Shown here: positions 33,185 through 42,045 of the stretch, in pieces | How the letters are laid out: every line of letters begins with the position of its first letter | Position numbering within the stretch: position 1 is the first letter of the stretch | Made by a program: the position numbers and the translations under genes | Source: Oxalobacteraceae bacterium | GTDB lineage: Bacteria > Pseudomonadota > Gammaproteobacteria > Burkholderiales > Burkholderiaceae_D | Assembly: GCA_013284265.1 (NCBI GenBank) | Contig: JABTBR010000049.1 | Coordinates: 1 to 58,552 of the forward strand | Reading direction: 5' to 3' | Length of the DNA stretch: 58,552 bases | Notes under the pieces: model-generated | Seen by the model: only the letters and a program-made list of their open reading frames with translations | The model's database searches: none | What the model was told of the DNA's origin: nothing

Positions 33185-34115
33185 TCGCGCGCGAACAGCA
33201 GGGCGTGAACTGCGCATTGGCGGCCTGCTCGGCGTCGCTCAGGTACTGGTCGCGGTGTTCCGGCACGCCGTCCAGCACCCCGACCAGGCAGGTGCCGCAC
33301 ACGCCCTGTTCGCACGAGGCAGGAATGAACACGCCCGCTTCGCTCAGCACTTTCAGTACGCTGCGGCCGGCCGGGATCGCGTAAACCTTGCCGCTGGAGG
33401 CCAGCCTGACCGCGAATTCCCGGTCGCCGCCGGGGGCGGCCGGGGCGGCGCCGAAATACTCCAGGTGCAGCTGATCCCCGGGCCAGTCCTGCGCCTTGGC
33501 CGTGCCCCGCACATGCCCGATGAAGCCCGCCGGTCCGCATAGATAGATATGGGTGCCCCGGTCCAGCCCCGCCAGCAGCGCCGCCAGGTCCAGCTTCTGC
33601 GCCGCGTCGCCGCTGTCGTAATGAAAATGCACCTGGGCCGCGAACGGCGCCTGCGCGATCCGTTCACGGAAGGCGGCATGCGCGGGCGAACGGGCGCAGT
33701 AATGCATCTCGAATGGTGCGCCCTGCGCCGACAGAGTCTCGGCCATGGCCAGGATGGGCGTGACGCCGATGCCGCCGGCCAGCAGCAGGCTGCGCTGCGC
33801 CGCCACCAGCGGAAAGTGGTTTTTCGGAGCGCTGATCCGCAGCGCCATGCCGGCCCGGACGTCGTCGTGCATCGCCCGCGAACCGCCGCGCGAGGCCGGG
33901 TCGCGCAGCACACCGATCAGATAGCGCTGGCGTTCATGGGGCGGATTGCACAGCGAGTACTGGCGTACCAGGCCGGGACGCACATGCACGTCGATATGCG
34001 CGCCGGCACTGAAGGCCGGCAGCGGCGCGCCATCCACGCTGACCAGTTCATAGCTGCAGATGTCCTGCGCCTCGGCCAGCTTGCGCTCCACCCTGACTTC
34101 GAAGGTGGCGCTCAT
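33156..34115 (-). CDS. vanB: Vanillate O-demethylase reductase subunit VanB
   Basis: This 319-aa class IA-type reductase passes electrons from NAD(P)H to the VanA oxygenase. The flavin domain contains RQYSLCNPP (about 52-60), the nucleotide domain contains GGIGVTPILAMA, and the C-terminal plant-type [2Fe-2S] domain has CEQGVCGTC with a further Cys in TPCC. The ATG at 34115 overlaps the vanA stop by four bases (ATGA); the longer start is rejected. It acts in the cytosol on the vanillate branch. Confidence 0.93.
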   Translation of the reverse strand: MSATFEVRVERKLAEAQDICSYELVSVDGAPLPAFSAGAHIDVHVRPGLVRQYSLCNPPHERQRYLIGVLRDPASRGGSRAMHDDVRAGMALRISAPKNHFPLVAAQRSLLLAGGIGVTPILAMAETLSAQGAPFEMHYCARSPAHAAFRERIAQAPFAAQVHFHYDSGDAAQKLDLAALLAGLDRGTHIYLCGPAGFIGHVRGTAKAQDWPGDQLHLEYFGAAPAAPGGDREFAVRLASSGKVYAIPAGRSVLKVLSEAGVFIPASCEQGVCGTCLVGVLDGVPEHRDQYLSDAEQAANAQFTPCCSRAISAELLLDL

Positions 34116-35143
34116 GCCGCCTGCTCCCGCGCCATCCACTGGTCCAGCACCCGGCGCGACTGCATGCCGCCGGCGTCAATGTTCAGCATCAGCAGCTTGC
34201 GTTCGGGATGGCGCAGGATATTTTTCTGCTGCAGTTCCAGCATGTCGCGGTCCTCGCTGAAGATCTTGCCCTGCCCCTCGCGGATGGTGGCCGTCAGTTG
34301 CTGGTCGTCCGGCTTGAAGTTGCGCGCCATGCCCCAGAAATACCAGTGCGAGGTCTCGCTTTCGGGCGTGATGAAATCGACCACGATGCTCGATGCCTTG
34401 AACTCCGCCGGCGCGTCATAGCCGCCCTTGCCCGCGTGCGCCACACCCACCTCGATCATCACATGGCTGGGCGCCGAGAAGCGGCAGATCTGCCAGCGGT
34501 CCACCGGCACGTCGTCGGCCAGGCCATTGCCGCGCAGCGCCGCGCGCCAGAATGGCGGCGCCATGATGTTTTCCATATAGCGGCTGGTGATCACCTGCTC
34601 GCCCTCGACGCGGGTGTTGACAGGCGCCTCGTCGATCTCCTTCTGGCCGATGCTGCTGGCGTGCACATAGGTTTCGTGCGTCAGGTCCATCAGGTTGTCG
34701 ATCATCAGGCGATATTCACAGTTGATGTGATACAGGCCGCCGCCATAGGCCCACTCCGGATTGCCGGCCCATTCCAGATGATGGATCAGGGCAGGATCGG
34801 CCAGCTCCCTGTCGCCGGTCCAGACCCAGATGAAACCGTGGCGCTCCTCCACCGGATAACTGCGGATGCAGGGAAAGCCGCGCACGCGCTGGCCCGGCAT
34901 GCTGAGCGCCTTGCCCTCGCAGCCCATTTCCAGGCCATGGTAGCCGCACACCAGCTGGCCGTCGCGCACAAAGCCCAGCGACAGCGGCGCGCCGCGGTGC
35001 GGGCAAAAGTCCTCCACCGCCGCCACCTTGCCGCCAACGCCGCGATAGAACACGATCTTCTCGCCGCAGATCTGGCGGCCCAGCGGCTTGCCATCGATTT
35101 CGCCCGGGGTACAGGCCACATACCAGGTATTTTTTGGGTACAT
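34112..35143 (-). CDS. vanA: Vanillate O-demethylase oxygenase subunit VanA
   Basis: This 343-aa Rieske non-heme iron oxygenase demethylates vanillate to protocatechuate and formaldehyde. It starts MYPKNTWYVACTPGEIDGKP, typical of VanA. The Rieske centre is CPHRGAPLSLG with CGYHGLE (about 46-70), and the mononuclear iron site lies in LMDLTHETYVHASSIG (about 155-170). The start at 35143 follows AAGGAG; the longer ORF would run into the operator. It is the first gene of vanAB. Confidence 0.95.
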   Translation of the reverse strand: MYPKNTWYVACTPGEIDGKPLGRQICGEKIVFYRGVGGKVAAVEDFCPHRGAPLSLGFVRDGQLVCGYHGLEMGCEGKALSMPGQRVRGFPCIRSYPVEERHGFIWVWTGDRELADPALIHHLEWAGNPEWAYGGGLYHINCEYRLMIDNLMDLTHETYVHASSIGQKEIDEAPVNTRVEGEQVITSRYMENIMAPPFWRAALRGNGLADDVPVDRWQICRFSAPSHVMIEVGVAHAGKGGYDAPAEFKASSIVVDFITPESETSHWYFWGMARNFKPDDQQLTATIREGQGKIFSEDRDMLELQQKNILRHPERKLLMLNIDAGGMQSRRVLDQWMAREQAA

Positions 35144-35193
35144 CTCGTCTCCTTGTTGGGGTTCTGGCTGAACAGGCCTGACATCAGTGACCA

Positions 35194-35215
35194 AACATTC
35201 AGTACACTGAATGTT
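35194..35215. promoter_or_regulatory. Perfect palindromic operator between vanA and the MarR gene
   Basis: Two perfect 10-bp arms, AACATTCAGT and ACTGAATGTT, flank a 2-base spacer (AC). The site sits in the divergent region, about 50 bp upstream of vanA. It is the expected kind of target for the adjacent MarR/VanR-type regulator and probably controls both directions. Confidence 0.8.
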
Positions 35216-35309
35216 GTAAAGTATAGCCTGATGCGCAGCGAAGTAAACTCCCTTGCTGAATTTTTATGCCCTTTCGATATCGCGCCGCACAACCCTGGAC
35301 CCAGCAGCC

Positions 35310-35795
35310 ATGCCACACACCGAGAGCAAACTGATTAATCTGTACGAACACCCCGGCCACCTGCTGCGCCGCGCGCAGCAGATTTCGGTATCGATCTTTT
35401 ATGACGAGATGGGCAGCGAACTGACGCCGGTGCAGTACGCGATGCTGCGCAACCTGGCGGAGCACGCCGGCATCGACCAGGTCTCGCTGTCGGCCCTCAG
35501 CGGCATCGACACCTCGACCGGCGCGACGGTGTGCGCCCGCCTGGAGGAAAAGGCGCTGTTGGAGCGCAAGGTCATTCCGCACAACCGGCGCCAGCGCGCA
35601 CTGACGATCACGCCCGCCGGCACGCGGCTGCTGGAAGAACTGATTCCCGGCGCCCAGCGCCTGCGGCGGCGCCTGCTGGCGCCCCTGAGCGGTCCTGAAC
35701 AGCTGCAGTTCATGGAGCTGCTGTCAAAACTGGTCACCGCCAACAACGAGATCAGCCGCGCGCCACTGAGCAGCGCCGCGCCGGCCGAAAAATAG
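35310..35795 (+). CDS. MarR-family regulator, probable vanillate repressor
   Basis: This is a 161-aa MarR protein. The start at 35310 gives MPHTESKLINLYEHPGHLLRRAQQISVSIF. The winged helix is at about 50-120, with QVSLSALSGIDTSTGATVCARLEEKALLERK as the recognition part and NRRQRALTITPAG as the wing. It diverges from vanAB across a perfect palindrome and is likely the VanR-like repressor relieved by vanillate. MarR-type vanR genes are known, as are GntR-type ones. It could also respond to protocatechuate. Confidence 0.88.
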   Translation: MPHTESKLINLYEHPGHLLRRAQQISVSIFYDEMGSELTPVQYAMLRNLAEHAGIDQVSLSALSGIDTSTGATVCARLEEKALLERKVIPHNRRQRALTITPAGTRLLEELIPGAQRLRRRLLAPLSGPEQLQFMELLSKLVTANNEISRAPLSSAAPAEK

Positions 35796-35852
35796 CGGGC
35801 CAGCAGCCGGCCCTCGCCGCGCCCGACTGCCCCCCTCCCACTTTCAACATGG

Positions 35853-35884
35853 GTTCCACCAGGAAATTGCGCTAACGCAAGTCC
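35853..35884 (+). promoter_or_regulatory. T6SS-associated palindromic element, site 2
   Basis: GTTCC-NN-CAGGAAA, then TTGCGCTAACGCAA (35867-35880), then GTCC. It lies 48-79 bp upstream of tssJ. TAATGG (35905-35910) is centred 34 bp downstream of the palindrome centre. Relative to its gene, the asymmetric flanks are in the opposite orientation from sites 1 and 3, which favours the palindrome itself as the working part. Confidence 0.7.
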
Positions 35885-35931
35885 GCCCTCCGTCGGCTTC
35901 GGTCTAATGGCATCTACAACCGGAGAACGCC

Positions 35932-36513
35932 ATGCACCGACTGCCCTCCCGCCTGATACTGGCCAGTGCCGCCTTGCTGCTGGGCGGCTGCGCGGCCGGC
36001 TCCATTGCCGGCGCCGCGCTGGAGATGGTCGGCATGCGCAAGGCGCCGGAACTGCCGGATGCGCAGAAACCGCCGCGCCATGTGGCGATCCGCCTGCACG
36101 CCGACAGCAGCCTCAATGCCGGCGCCAGCGGCCACCCGCTGGCACTGGTGGCACGCATCTACAAGCTGCGCCAGGGCGCCGCCTTCCAGCAGATCGCCTA
36201 CGACGGATTTCTCAGCGCGCACCGCGAGCGCGAACTGCTGGGGAACGACCTGCTGGAAGTGAAGGAAGTGATGCTGGTGCCCGGTCAGCGCTACGAAGTG
36301 GTGGAACAGGTGACGCGCGAGGCCTATGTGATCGGCGTGGTCGGCCTGTTCCGCACCCCGGCGCCGCAGCGCTGGCGGCTGGCGTTCGCCGCCGCCGATG
36401 CGGAGCGCAGCGGCATCACCATCGGCGCGCATGCCTGCGCGCTCAGCGTGGCGGCCGGCACGCCGGCCAGCGGACAGGCGGGCCAGCCGCTGGCCGGCGT
36501 GCACTGCCAGTAG
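35932..36513 (+). CDS. tssJ: T6SS outer-membrane lipoprotein TssJ
   Basis: This 193-aa protein carries a lipoprotein signal MHRLPSRLILASAALLLGGC with the lipobox Cys at residue 20. The mature part has the TssJ/VasD pattern of a beta-sandwich: HVAIRLHADSSLN, ALVARIYKLRQGAAFQ and VMLVPGQRYEV, then VTREAYVIGVVGLFR. It anchors the TssJLM membrane complex to the outer membrane. It opens T6SS block 2, directly behind the shared palindromic element, whereas its partner tssM lies more than 16 kb away. Confidence 0.92.
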   Translation: MHRLPSRLILASAALLLGGCAAGSIAGAALEMVGMRKAPELPDAQKPPRHVAIRLHADSSLNAGASGHPLALVARIYKLRQGAAFQQIAYDGFLSAHRERELLGNDLLEVKEVMLVPGQRYEVVEQVTREAYVIGVVGLFRTPAPQRWRLAFAAADAERSGITIGAHACALSVAAGTPASGQAGQPLAGVHCQ

Positions 36514-36560
36514 TGCCGGCGACGGCACTTTTTCAACCGTTCACCGGCAAGGAGAGACGC

Positions 36561-36725
36561 ATGGTAGAAGCACTCGCATCGGCAATGGCTGTCGCATTCG
36601 CGTTTGGACTGGCGCTACGGTCGGCAGCGGCGCTGGGATTGATCGCCGCGCGCAAGCCGGCGCCGGCAGCAATGGCATCGCCGCCGGCACGGCGCGGCGG
36701 CCGGACGCACAGGGCAGAACCATGA
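36561..36725 (+). CDS. Small one-helix membrane protein between tssJ and tssL
   Basis: This is a 54-aa ORF. It has AAGGAG eight bases before the ATG, a hydrophobic N-terminal helix (MVEALASAMAVAFAFGLALR, continuing to about residue 29) and a basic Pro/Arg-rich tail. Its TGA overlaps the tssL ATG by four bases (ATGA), which argues for real translation and coupling to tssL. I do not recognise the family. A small accessory of the TssJLM membrane complex, or simply a leader peptide coupling tssL translation, are both possible. Confidence 0.6.
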   Translation: MVEALASAMAVAFAFGLALRSAAALGLIAARKPAPAAMASPPARRGGRTHRAEP

Positions 36726-37513
36726 ACCGCCCACTGGAGCGGCGCGGCGCGCCCTCGCTGCTGACCGGCGGCAAGCGCCGCAACGGACAGGCCGATCCAC
36801 CGCAGGCACAAGGGCCGGCCCTGCTCGACCTGATGCACGAAGGCTTCTACCTGCTGTTCCTGCTCAGGAACGGCTGCGTGCCGCCCGAGGAGACCGTTTT
36901 CGTCGACAAGATCCGCGACTTCCTCGCCGAATTCGACCGCGAGGCGCACAAGCTGCGCGCCCACGGCGACGACATCACCGCCGCCAAATATGCCTGGTGC
37001 GCCGCGCTGGACGAGACCATCCTGGGATCGTCATTCAAGATCCGCGCCGCGTGGGAGCGGCGCCCGCTGCAACTGGTGATATTCGGCGACCAGCTGGCCG
37101 GCGAACACTTCTTCGACCGGCTCGACGAGTTGCGCGGCAAAGGCGGCATCCGCCTGCAGGCGCTGCAGGTGTTTCATATGTGCCTGCTGATGGGCTTTCG
37201 CGGCAAGTTCGCGCTCGACGCCAGTGACAAGCTCAATTACATGACCGCGCGGCTGGGCGACGAAATCGCCCACATCAAGGGCCGCAGCCGCGGCTTCGCC
37301 CCGCAGGCCGAGCGCCCCGACCAGATCGTCAACAAGCTGCGCAGCGACGTGCCGCTGTGGGTGATGTCGGCCGTATTCGGACTGGTGGCAATGGGAACCT
37401 TCACCGGCCTGCGCTCGACCCTGAACCACGGTACCGAAGACAGCCTGGCCCCCTACAACGACCTGGTCAAGCTGGCCCCGCGGCCGGCCAACGTCACCAT
37501 CACCCTGCCCTGA
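36722..37513 (+). CDS. tssL: T6SS inner-membrane protein TssL (DotU family)
   Basis: This 263-aa IcmH/DotU-type protein has a cytoplasmic helical domain (about 30-195) with ALLDLMHEGFYLLFLLRNG, the AKYAWCAALDETIL core and LRGKGGIRLQALQVFHMCLLMGFRGKF. One C-terminal TM helix follows (about 212-235, LWVMSAVFGLVAMGTFTGL). There is no fused OmpA/peptidoglycan-binding domain, so an accessory protein such as the OmpA-like protein of block 4 may supply that function. It connects TssJ/TssM to the baseplate. Confidence 0.94.
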   Translation: MNRPLERRGAPSLLTGGKRRNGQADPPQAQGPALLDLMHEGFYLLFLLRNGCVPPEETVFVDKIRDFLAEFDREAHKLRAHGDDITAAKYAWCAALDETILGSSFKIRAAWERRPLQLVIFGDQLAGEHFFDRLDELRGKGGIRLQALQVFHMCLLMGFRGKFALDASDKLNYMTARLGDEIAHIKGRSRGFAPQAERPDQIVNKLRSDVPLWVMSAVFGLVAMGTFTGLRSTLNHGTEDSLAPYNDLVKLAPRPANVTITLP

Positions 37514-37548
37514 TACGCCGGGCACCGTTTCGACTTTCGGGAGAGAGC

Positions 37549-38895
37549 ATGAGCATTCCATCCAAACTGTTATGGAGCCGGGGCCAGATGATGCGCGCCC
37601 AGCATTTTCAGCAGCAGGATCAGTACCACGAAGCGCGCCTGCGCCAGTTCGCCGATGCGCTGCAGCCTTACCTGTGGGGTGTCCGCCACATCCGCTGGAA
37701 CCATGCCGCCCTCGCCAACAACCGGCTGCAGCTCGAAGCGCTGTCGGCGATTTTCCGCGATGGCGATATTTTTGACGCACCCGCCAGCGAAATGCTGCCC
37801 CAGGCCGTCGACCTGTCCACGCTGCCAACGGACACCCAGGAGATCGTCTTTTATGCCGCACTGCCCGGCTGGACCGGCGGTGGCGGCAATCTCACCGGCA
37901 CGCTCGACGCCCCCGGAAAGGCACGCTTCAGCGAAGTGGCCAGCACCACGCATGATCTGCTGACCGACGGCGTGCCAGAATCGGTACGCTACCTGAACAA
38001 GCGCGTGCTGCTGATCTCGGACAAGGAACCGCTGGGCGCCTACGACTGCTTCCCGGTGATCCGCCTGCGCCGGCTGGTGACCGGCGGATTCGAAGCCGAT
38101 CCCGCCTTCGTTCCACCCAGCGTTTCCATAGGCGCCGCCCCGGCCCTGCAGGTCAAACTGAACCAGCTGCTGGAAGCGCTGCAAGCCAAGGTCAATTCAC
38201 TCAAGGCCAATATGCGCGAACCGAGCCGCAACGTGATCGAGTTTCGTTCCGGCGACGTGTCCGCGTTCTGGCTGCTGCATACGGCCAGCACCGCGGCGGC
38301 GGGCCTGACCCACTATGCCCACCATCCCGCCTTTCATCCGGAACGCTTGTTCGAAGCGCTGCTGAATCTGGCCGGCGCATTGATGACTTATTCCAGGCAC
38401 ATCGCCCTGTCCGCCCTGCCCCGTTACCTGCACGACGATCCCGCGCAGTGCTTCTCCGCCCTCGACAGCATCATCCGCGAGCTGCTCGACACCGTGATCT
38501 CGGCACGCTACTTCGCCATCGCGCTGGAAGAGAAAAGAACCTGCTACCACAGCGGCAAGCTCGATTCCGGCAAGCTCGATGGCAAGACCGCGCTGTACCT
38601 GGCCATCAGCGCCAGCATGCCGGCGGTGGAACTGGTGGACGTGATTCCCCAGCGCGTGAAAGTCGGTGCACCGGATGATGTGGACAAATGCGTGCTGACC
38701 TCGATGTCCGGCGTGAAGCTGTCGCACGCGCCGCAGGTACCTTCCGCCATTCCCATCAGGCCGGAGACTTACTACTTCTCGCTTGATCACAAGAGCGCGC
38801 TGTATGAGCAGATGCTTAAGGCGCAATCGGTCACCGTCTACATCCCCTCTGGGTTCGACGACTTGCGGGTGGAGCTGATTGCGGTGATTGAATGA
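37549..38895 (+). CDS. tssK: T6SS baseplate protein TssK
   Basis: This 448-aa protein is the baseplate-to-membrane-complex connector. It starts MSIPSKLLWSRGQMMRAQHFQQQDQYHEARL, the typical TssK N-terminus, with GGAGAGAG upstream. Further landmarks are GVRHIRWNHAALANNRLQL, the HHPxFHPERLFEALLNLAG-like middle segment and the C-terminal domain ending TVYIPSGFDDLRVELIAV. The spacing to tssL is 35 bp, in one operon. Confidence 0.95.
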   Translation: MSIPSKLLWSRGQMMRAQHFQQQDQYHEARLRQFADALQPYLWGVRHIRWNHAALANNRLQLEALSAIFRDGDIFDAPASEMLPQAVDLSTLPTDTQEIVFYAALPGWTGGGGNLTGTLDAPGKARFSEVASTTHDLLTDGVPESVRYLNKRVLLISDKEPLGAYDCFPVIRLRRLVTGGFEADPAFVPPSVSIGAAPALQVKLNQLLEALQAKVNSLKANMREPSRNVIEFRSGDVSAFWLLHTASTAAAGLTHYAHHPAFHPERLFEALLNLAGALMTYSRHIALSALPRYLHDDPAQCFSALDSIIRELLDTVISARYFAIALEEKRTCYHSGKLDSGKLDGKTALYLAISASMPAVELVDVIPQRVKVGAPDDVDKCVLTSMSGVKLSHAPQVPSAIPIRPETYYFSLDHKSALYEQMLKAQSVTVYIPSGFDDLRVELIAVIE

Positions 38896-38933
38896 AGTAG
38901 CCATGGCGCCAGCAACCGAGGAAGGAGTACGGG

Positions 38934-40316
38934 ATGGACTTCGTCAATCACACACCGTTTCCGGCGTTGGCCTTCGAAGGGATAGCTCAGGAAGATCAGC
39001 GCTTTCACATCGTCGTATTGCGGCAGACTTTGAGCTTCTCAACGGGTGAACTGGAATACGCTGAAACACAGCAGCCGCTCTGCGAAAGCGATAGTCATTT
39101 TGGCGAAGCCGGAAAAAGTAGCGTGCGACAGGAATCGGACCTATGCCCGTTTAAGCCCAAGTGCGACATCATCCTCAACGCCACCGCATACCGCTCAAAT
39201 GGCATTCCCGGGCCGGATATCGGGGTGCTCCTGCGGATTAAAAATCCGGTCTCAGGCAAGCTGATACTCAATAAAGGCCTGCTGGTTTTTGGCAAACGCT
39301 GGTTCAAAAAAAGGCGTCTGCTGGTTCGTGCTGCGCTATGGTGCATCAAGTGGGGCACGCTTACTTTACTTCGGCCGTCGCCCTGGTTTCGCTCCAGGGA
39401 ACTCCCCTTGGTATCACTACCGCTGCGATACGAATTTGCCTACGGTGGGGAAAGCAGAATCAATGCCGGCGACAAGGCCGCGACACGCATCCCCGCCAGG
39501 CACCGTCTAAATTCCAAAGAGCTGACGCAACACCCGGACAGTGATGTCGCTCCGGGGTCGAAGCCAGTCGCCCACTCAAGCTTCGATTTCAATCCCATCG
39601 GACGCGGTTTCGCTCGCGACTGGGCGCTGAAAGCAAGCCGATGCAAAGCAGTTCCCGCACCACAAATCGAAAGACTGGAGCAATCGGTATCGGCCAGAGA
39701 TTTTTGGCGATGGCAAAAAGCTTCCCGAAAAAAGCACACCCTGTCAGCACGAGAGATTGCCATTCAAACGCCGGCGGGAACAGGCGTTCGCGTCAAGACA
39801 CATCCAGCCCGCGCATCGTTGCTGGGAACAGTCGACGAAGACTTCATCAAGAGCGATAAGCCTTATCCAAACGACTTTGACTTCGCCTACTTCAACGCCG
39901 CACCTTTGGACCAGCAAGTCGACTACCTGCGCGGCGGAGAAACGATCGAGTTGATGAATCTGTGCCCGCCCGGCACACAAGGCTTGGTGAACGACGGCCG
40001 AGGCGGCGCCTTCTTGCGGCTTACGCTTCCCCGCCACGAATGCTTCGCATTGGTTCGCATGAAGAGCGGCGAAATGTACAGTGTGCCGCTGCTGGTCGAC
40101 ACCGTCATCATTGAACCGACGGAGCACTCCCTGACTCTGGTGTGGCGTCTGGCATTGCCACTCGAAGATGACGCACCAATCCGTGTGCTCGAAGCGAGGA
40201 TGCGTACCCACGAGGAAGGGGATCGCATTCAATCCAGCGTAGACGAACTTGAACAATTGTCGAAAAACGCCGCCCAGCCCTATCCGTTGACAGCGCCCGA
40301 TGAGGCAATCCGATGA
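38934..40316 (+). CDS. DUF2169 T6SS effector adaptor
   Basis: This 460-aa protein begins with the DUF2169 signature (MDFVNHTPFPALAFEGI, then FHIVVLRQTLSF and CPFKPKCDIILNATAY). DUF2169 proteins are known as chaperones or adaptors that help load PAAR-type effectors onto VgrG. The gene's last codon overlaps the ATG of the PAAR-toxin gene (ATGA), as expected for an adaptor and its cargo. The composition is less GC-rich than tssK, hinting that the adaptor-effector pair was acquired as a unit. It starts 38 bp after tssK. Confidence 0.87.
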   Translation: MDFVNHTPFPALAFEGIAQEDQRFHIVVLRQTLSFSTGELEYAETQQPLCESDSHFGEAGKSSVRQESDLCPFKPKCDIILNATAYRSNGIPGPDIGVLLRIKNPVSGKLILNKGLLVFGKRWFKKRRLLVRAALWCIKWGTLTLLRPSPWFRSRELPLVSLPLRYEFAYGGESRINAGDKAATRIPARHRLNSKELTQHPDSDVAPGSKPVAHSSFDFNPIGRGFARDWALKASRCKAVPAPQIERLEQSVSARDFWRWQKASRKKHTLSAREIAIQTPAGTGVRVKTHPARASLLGTVDEDFIKSDKPYPNDFDFAYFNAAPLDQQVDYLRGGETIELMNLCPPGTQGLVNDGRGGAFLRLTLPRHECFALVRMKSGEMYSVPLLVDTVIIEPTEHSLTLVWRLALPLEDDAPIRVLEARMRTHEEGDRIQSSVDELEQLSKNAAQPYPLTAPDEAIR

Positions 40317-42034
40317 GCGATCGCCTTAAGCTATCGGACGCCAAGGGCGATGCGGCCGTCGAGGAGATTGCGCATAAATCGTTCATTGACGACGCGGTGA
40401 AACGTATCCAGGAACTGGAGAGTAGCAATGCGGCACTTGAGAAAGTGCTGGCTGCGCAAAAGACACTCACCAAACCTGCAGCTGCTGGCAACAACAAGAT
40501 CGGTGCTCGTAAAAACGCCAGCTTCAAAGCAGTCAGCACCGCGCCGTCGATCAATAAAACACCGCGCGGTAGCGTCATGGTTCCAGTCGCGTACCCGACA
40601 GTGCAGGATCTGTCTTCGAGCGCTGGGGTAGCGAGCAACGTTCGTTTCAACGGAGACCCCGTCTATTTGCTCGACAGCAGTAGCCAGCCACGCTGCAAAG
40701 GCGACGAGCAAGGTACTGGGGGCGGCATCCGCTCAGGGACGGTAAATGGCCAAGTCAAGCCAGTGAAAGGCAGCAGCTCGGTCAGAGTCAATGGCAAGCC
40801 GGTGGTGCGGCAAGGCGATGCCTGCACCATGAATGGCGGCAACAATCCCGGGATCTACATCACGACGCAGGCACCAAGCGCAGCGCCACCGAGTGGCGCC
40901 ATTGCGACCTCCAACCCGGCGGTGACGCTGGAAACGCCCGAGGAAGAGTCCGCGTTTAAAAAGTGGCTAGCCGAGTCGTGGGAGGAAATGAAGCAGGCCT
41001 ATCACCATCCTATAGAAGGTGGAAAGGGTGCAGCCAAAGGCATCGGAAATATTCCTTCGGACATTGGCGAACTGCTTCGCGCGGGTTCTGCAGAACAGTT
41101 TGCAATGCGCATGGACGAAACTGCTCAGATGCTAAATGCGTTGGGAATGGATAAAGCCGCCAAGACACCTTCCGACTTCGCGAAGGAAGCACGGGAGAAC
41201 GCTGCCAACCTTGGCTTCCCCAAATTCACCATGAACAATCCCGCGCAGGTGGGCGGCAACAAGATATTGATCGCTGTTCAGATTTTTTCTGCAGGGATCG
41301 GAATTTTTAAAGGGGCCAGCAGATGGCTAAAAATCCACAAAGGCGGAGTGGACAATTCAAACGCAGTAAGAGCCAGCGCAAAAACCATTCCACGCCCCCT
41401 TGAGAGAAAAAATATAGAAGATGGAGTAAAGGTTGCCTCAAGGGATTTCAAAAAAACAATATCAGGTCGACAAGAAAAAATAGATGCGTTACGAAATTCC
41501 CATCAGAAAGAAATTGATGACGTTAGCACATTTCAACCACTTGGGGTCAATCAAATGGATATTGATGTATACTTGGAAAGCGAAAATGGAATTAAATTTC
41601 TGAATGAACTTAGGAAGGCGGACCCTACATCTGATGCATCAGAAATTTATCGAAGAGCTTCACAGCAACTTGCCTCCGGTTCCAATCTTCCTGTAGTGGA
41701 ACACATGAATTCTCCACTCATAAAGATCGTTCCACATGGCCAAACTGTTTCACCATACTCTCCATTTTTCATGAAAAGCACTGAATTAGATGCTGCAGCA
41801 CAATCCGGGAAAACTTTTGCAGAATATTTTGGCCTTCCCGTAAAAAGTGAATCCAACGTTTACGACATATATCAAATCACTCCCAAATACCCCACCGACG
41901 TTTTCGTGAGTAAAATTGCCCCAACTACGGAATTGGGAGGAGCAATTGAAAATTCTGCAGGTGGAACTCAGTACATTGTTCCAGATAGAAAAGCTTGGAC
42001 CAAACCTGAGTTTATTAAAATAATTGAAGATTAG
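40313..42034 (+). CDS. PAAR-like (DUF4150) protein with C-terminal toxin domain
   Basis: This is a 573-aa polymorphic effector. Residues 1-50 form a helical N-terminal region. A DUF4150 PAAR-like spike tip (about 65-190) shows TAPSINKTPRGSVMVPVAYP, SSSVRVNGKPVVRQGDACTMN and GIYITT. A linker follows, and from about residue 350 comes a toxin region whose coding sequence turns sharply AT-rich. The end has KIAPTTELGGAIENSAGGTQY and IVPDRKAW, a G-rich turn plus QY pattern that loosely recalls NAD-targeting (ADP-ribosyltransferase or TNT-like) toxins. That is a weak resemblance only, and no family is certain. It is coupled to the DUF2169 adaptor and followed 11 bp later by a probable immunity gene. 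Confidence 0.87.
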   Translation: MSDRLKLSDAKGDAAVEEIAHKSFIDDAVKRIQELESSNAALEKVLAAQKTLTKPAAAGNNKIGARKNASFKAVSTAPSINKTPRGSVMVPVAYPTVQDLSSSAGVASNVRFNGDPVYLLDSSSQPRCKGDEQGTGGGIRSGTVNGQVKPVKGSSSVRVNGKPVVRQGDACTMNGGNNPGIYITTQAPSAAPPSGAIATSNPAVTLETPEEESAFKKWLAESWEEMKQAYHHPIEGGKGAAKGIGNIPSDIGELLRAGSAEQFAMRMDETAQMLNALGMDKAAKTPSDFAKEARENAANLGFPKFTMNNPAQVGGNKILIAVQIFSAGIGIFKGASRWLKIHKGGVDNSNAVRASAKTIPRPLERKNIEDGVKVASRDFKKTISGRQEKIDALRNSHQKEIDDVSTFQPLGVNQMDIDVYLESENGIKFLNELRKADPTSDASEIYRRASQQLASGSNLPVVEHMNSPLIKIVPHGQTVSPYSPFFMKSTELDAAAQSGKTFAEYFGLPVKSESNVYDIYQITPKYPTDVFVSKIAPTTELGGAIENSAGGTQYIVPDRKAWTKPEFIKIIED

Positions 42035-42045
42035 GAGATGCGAAA

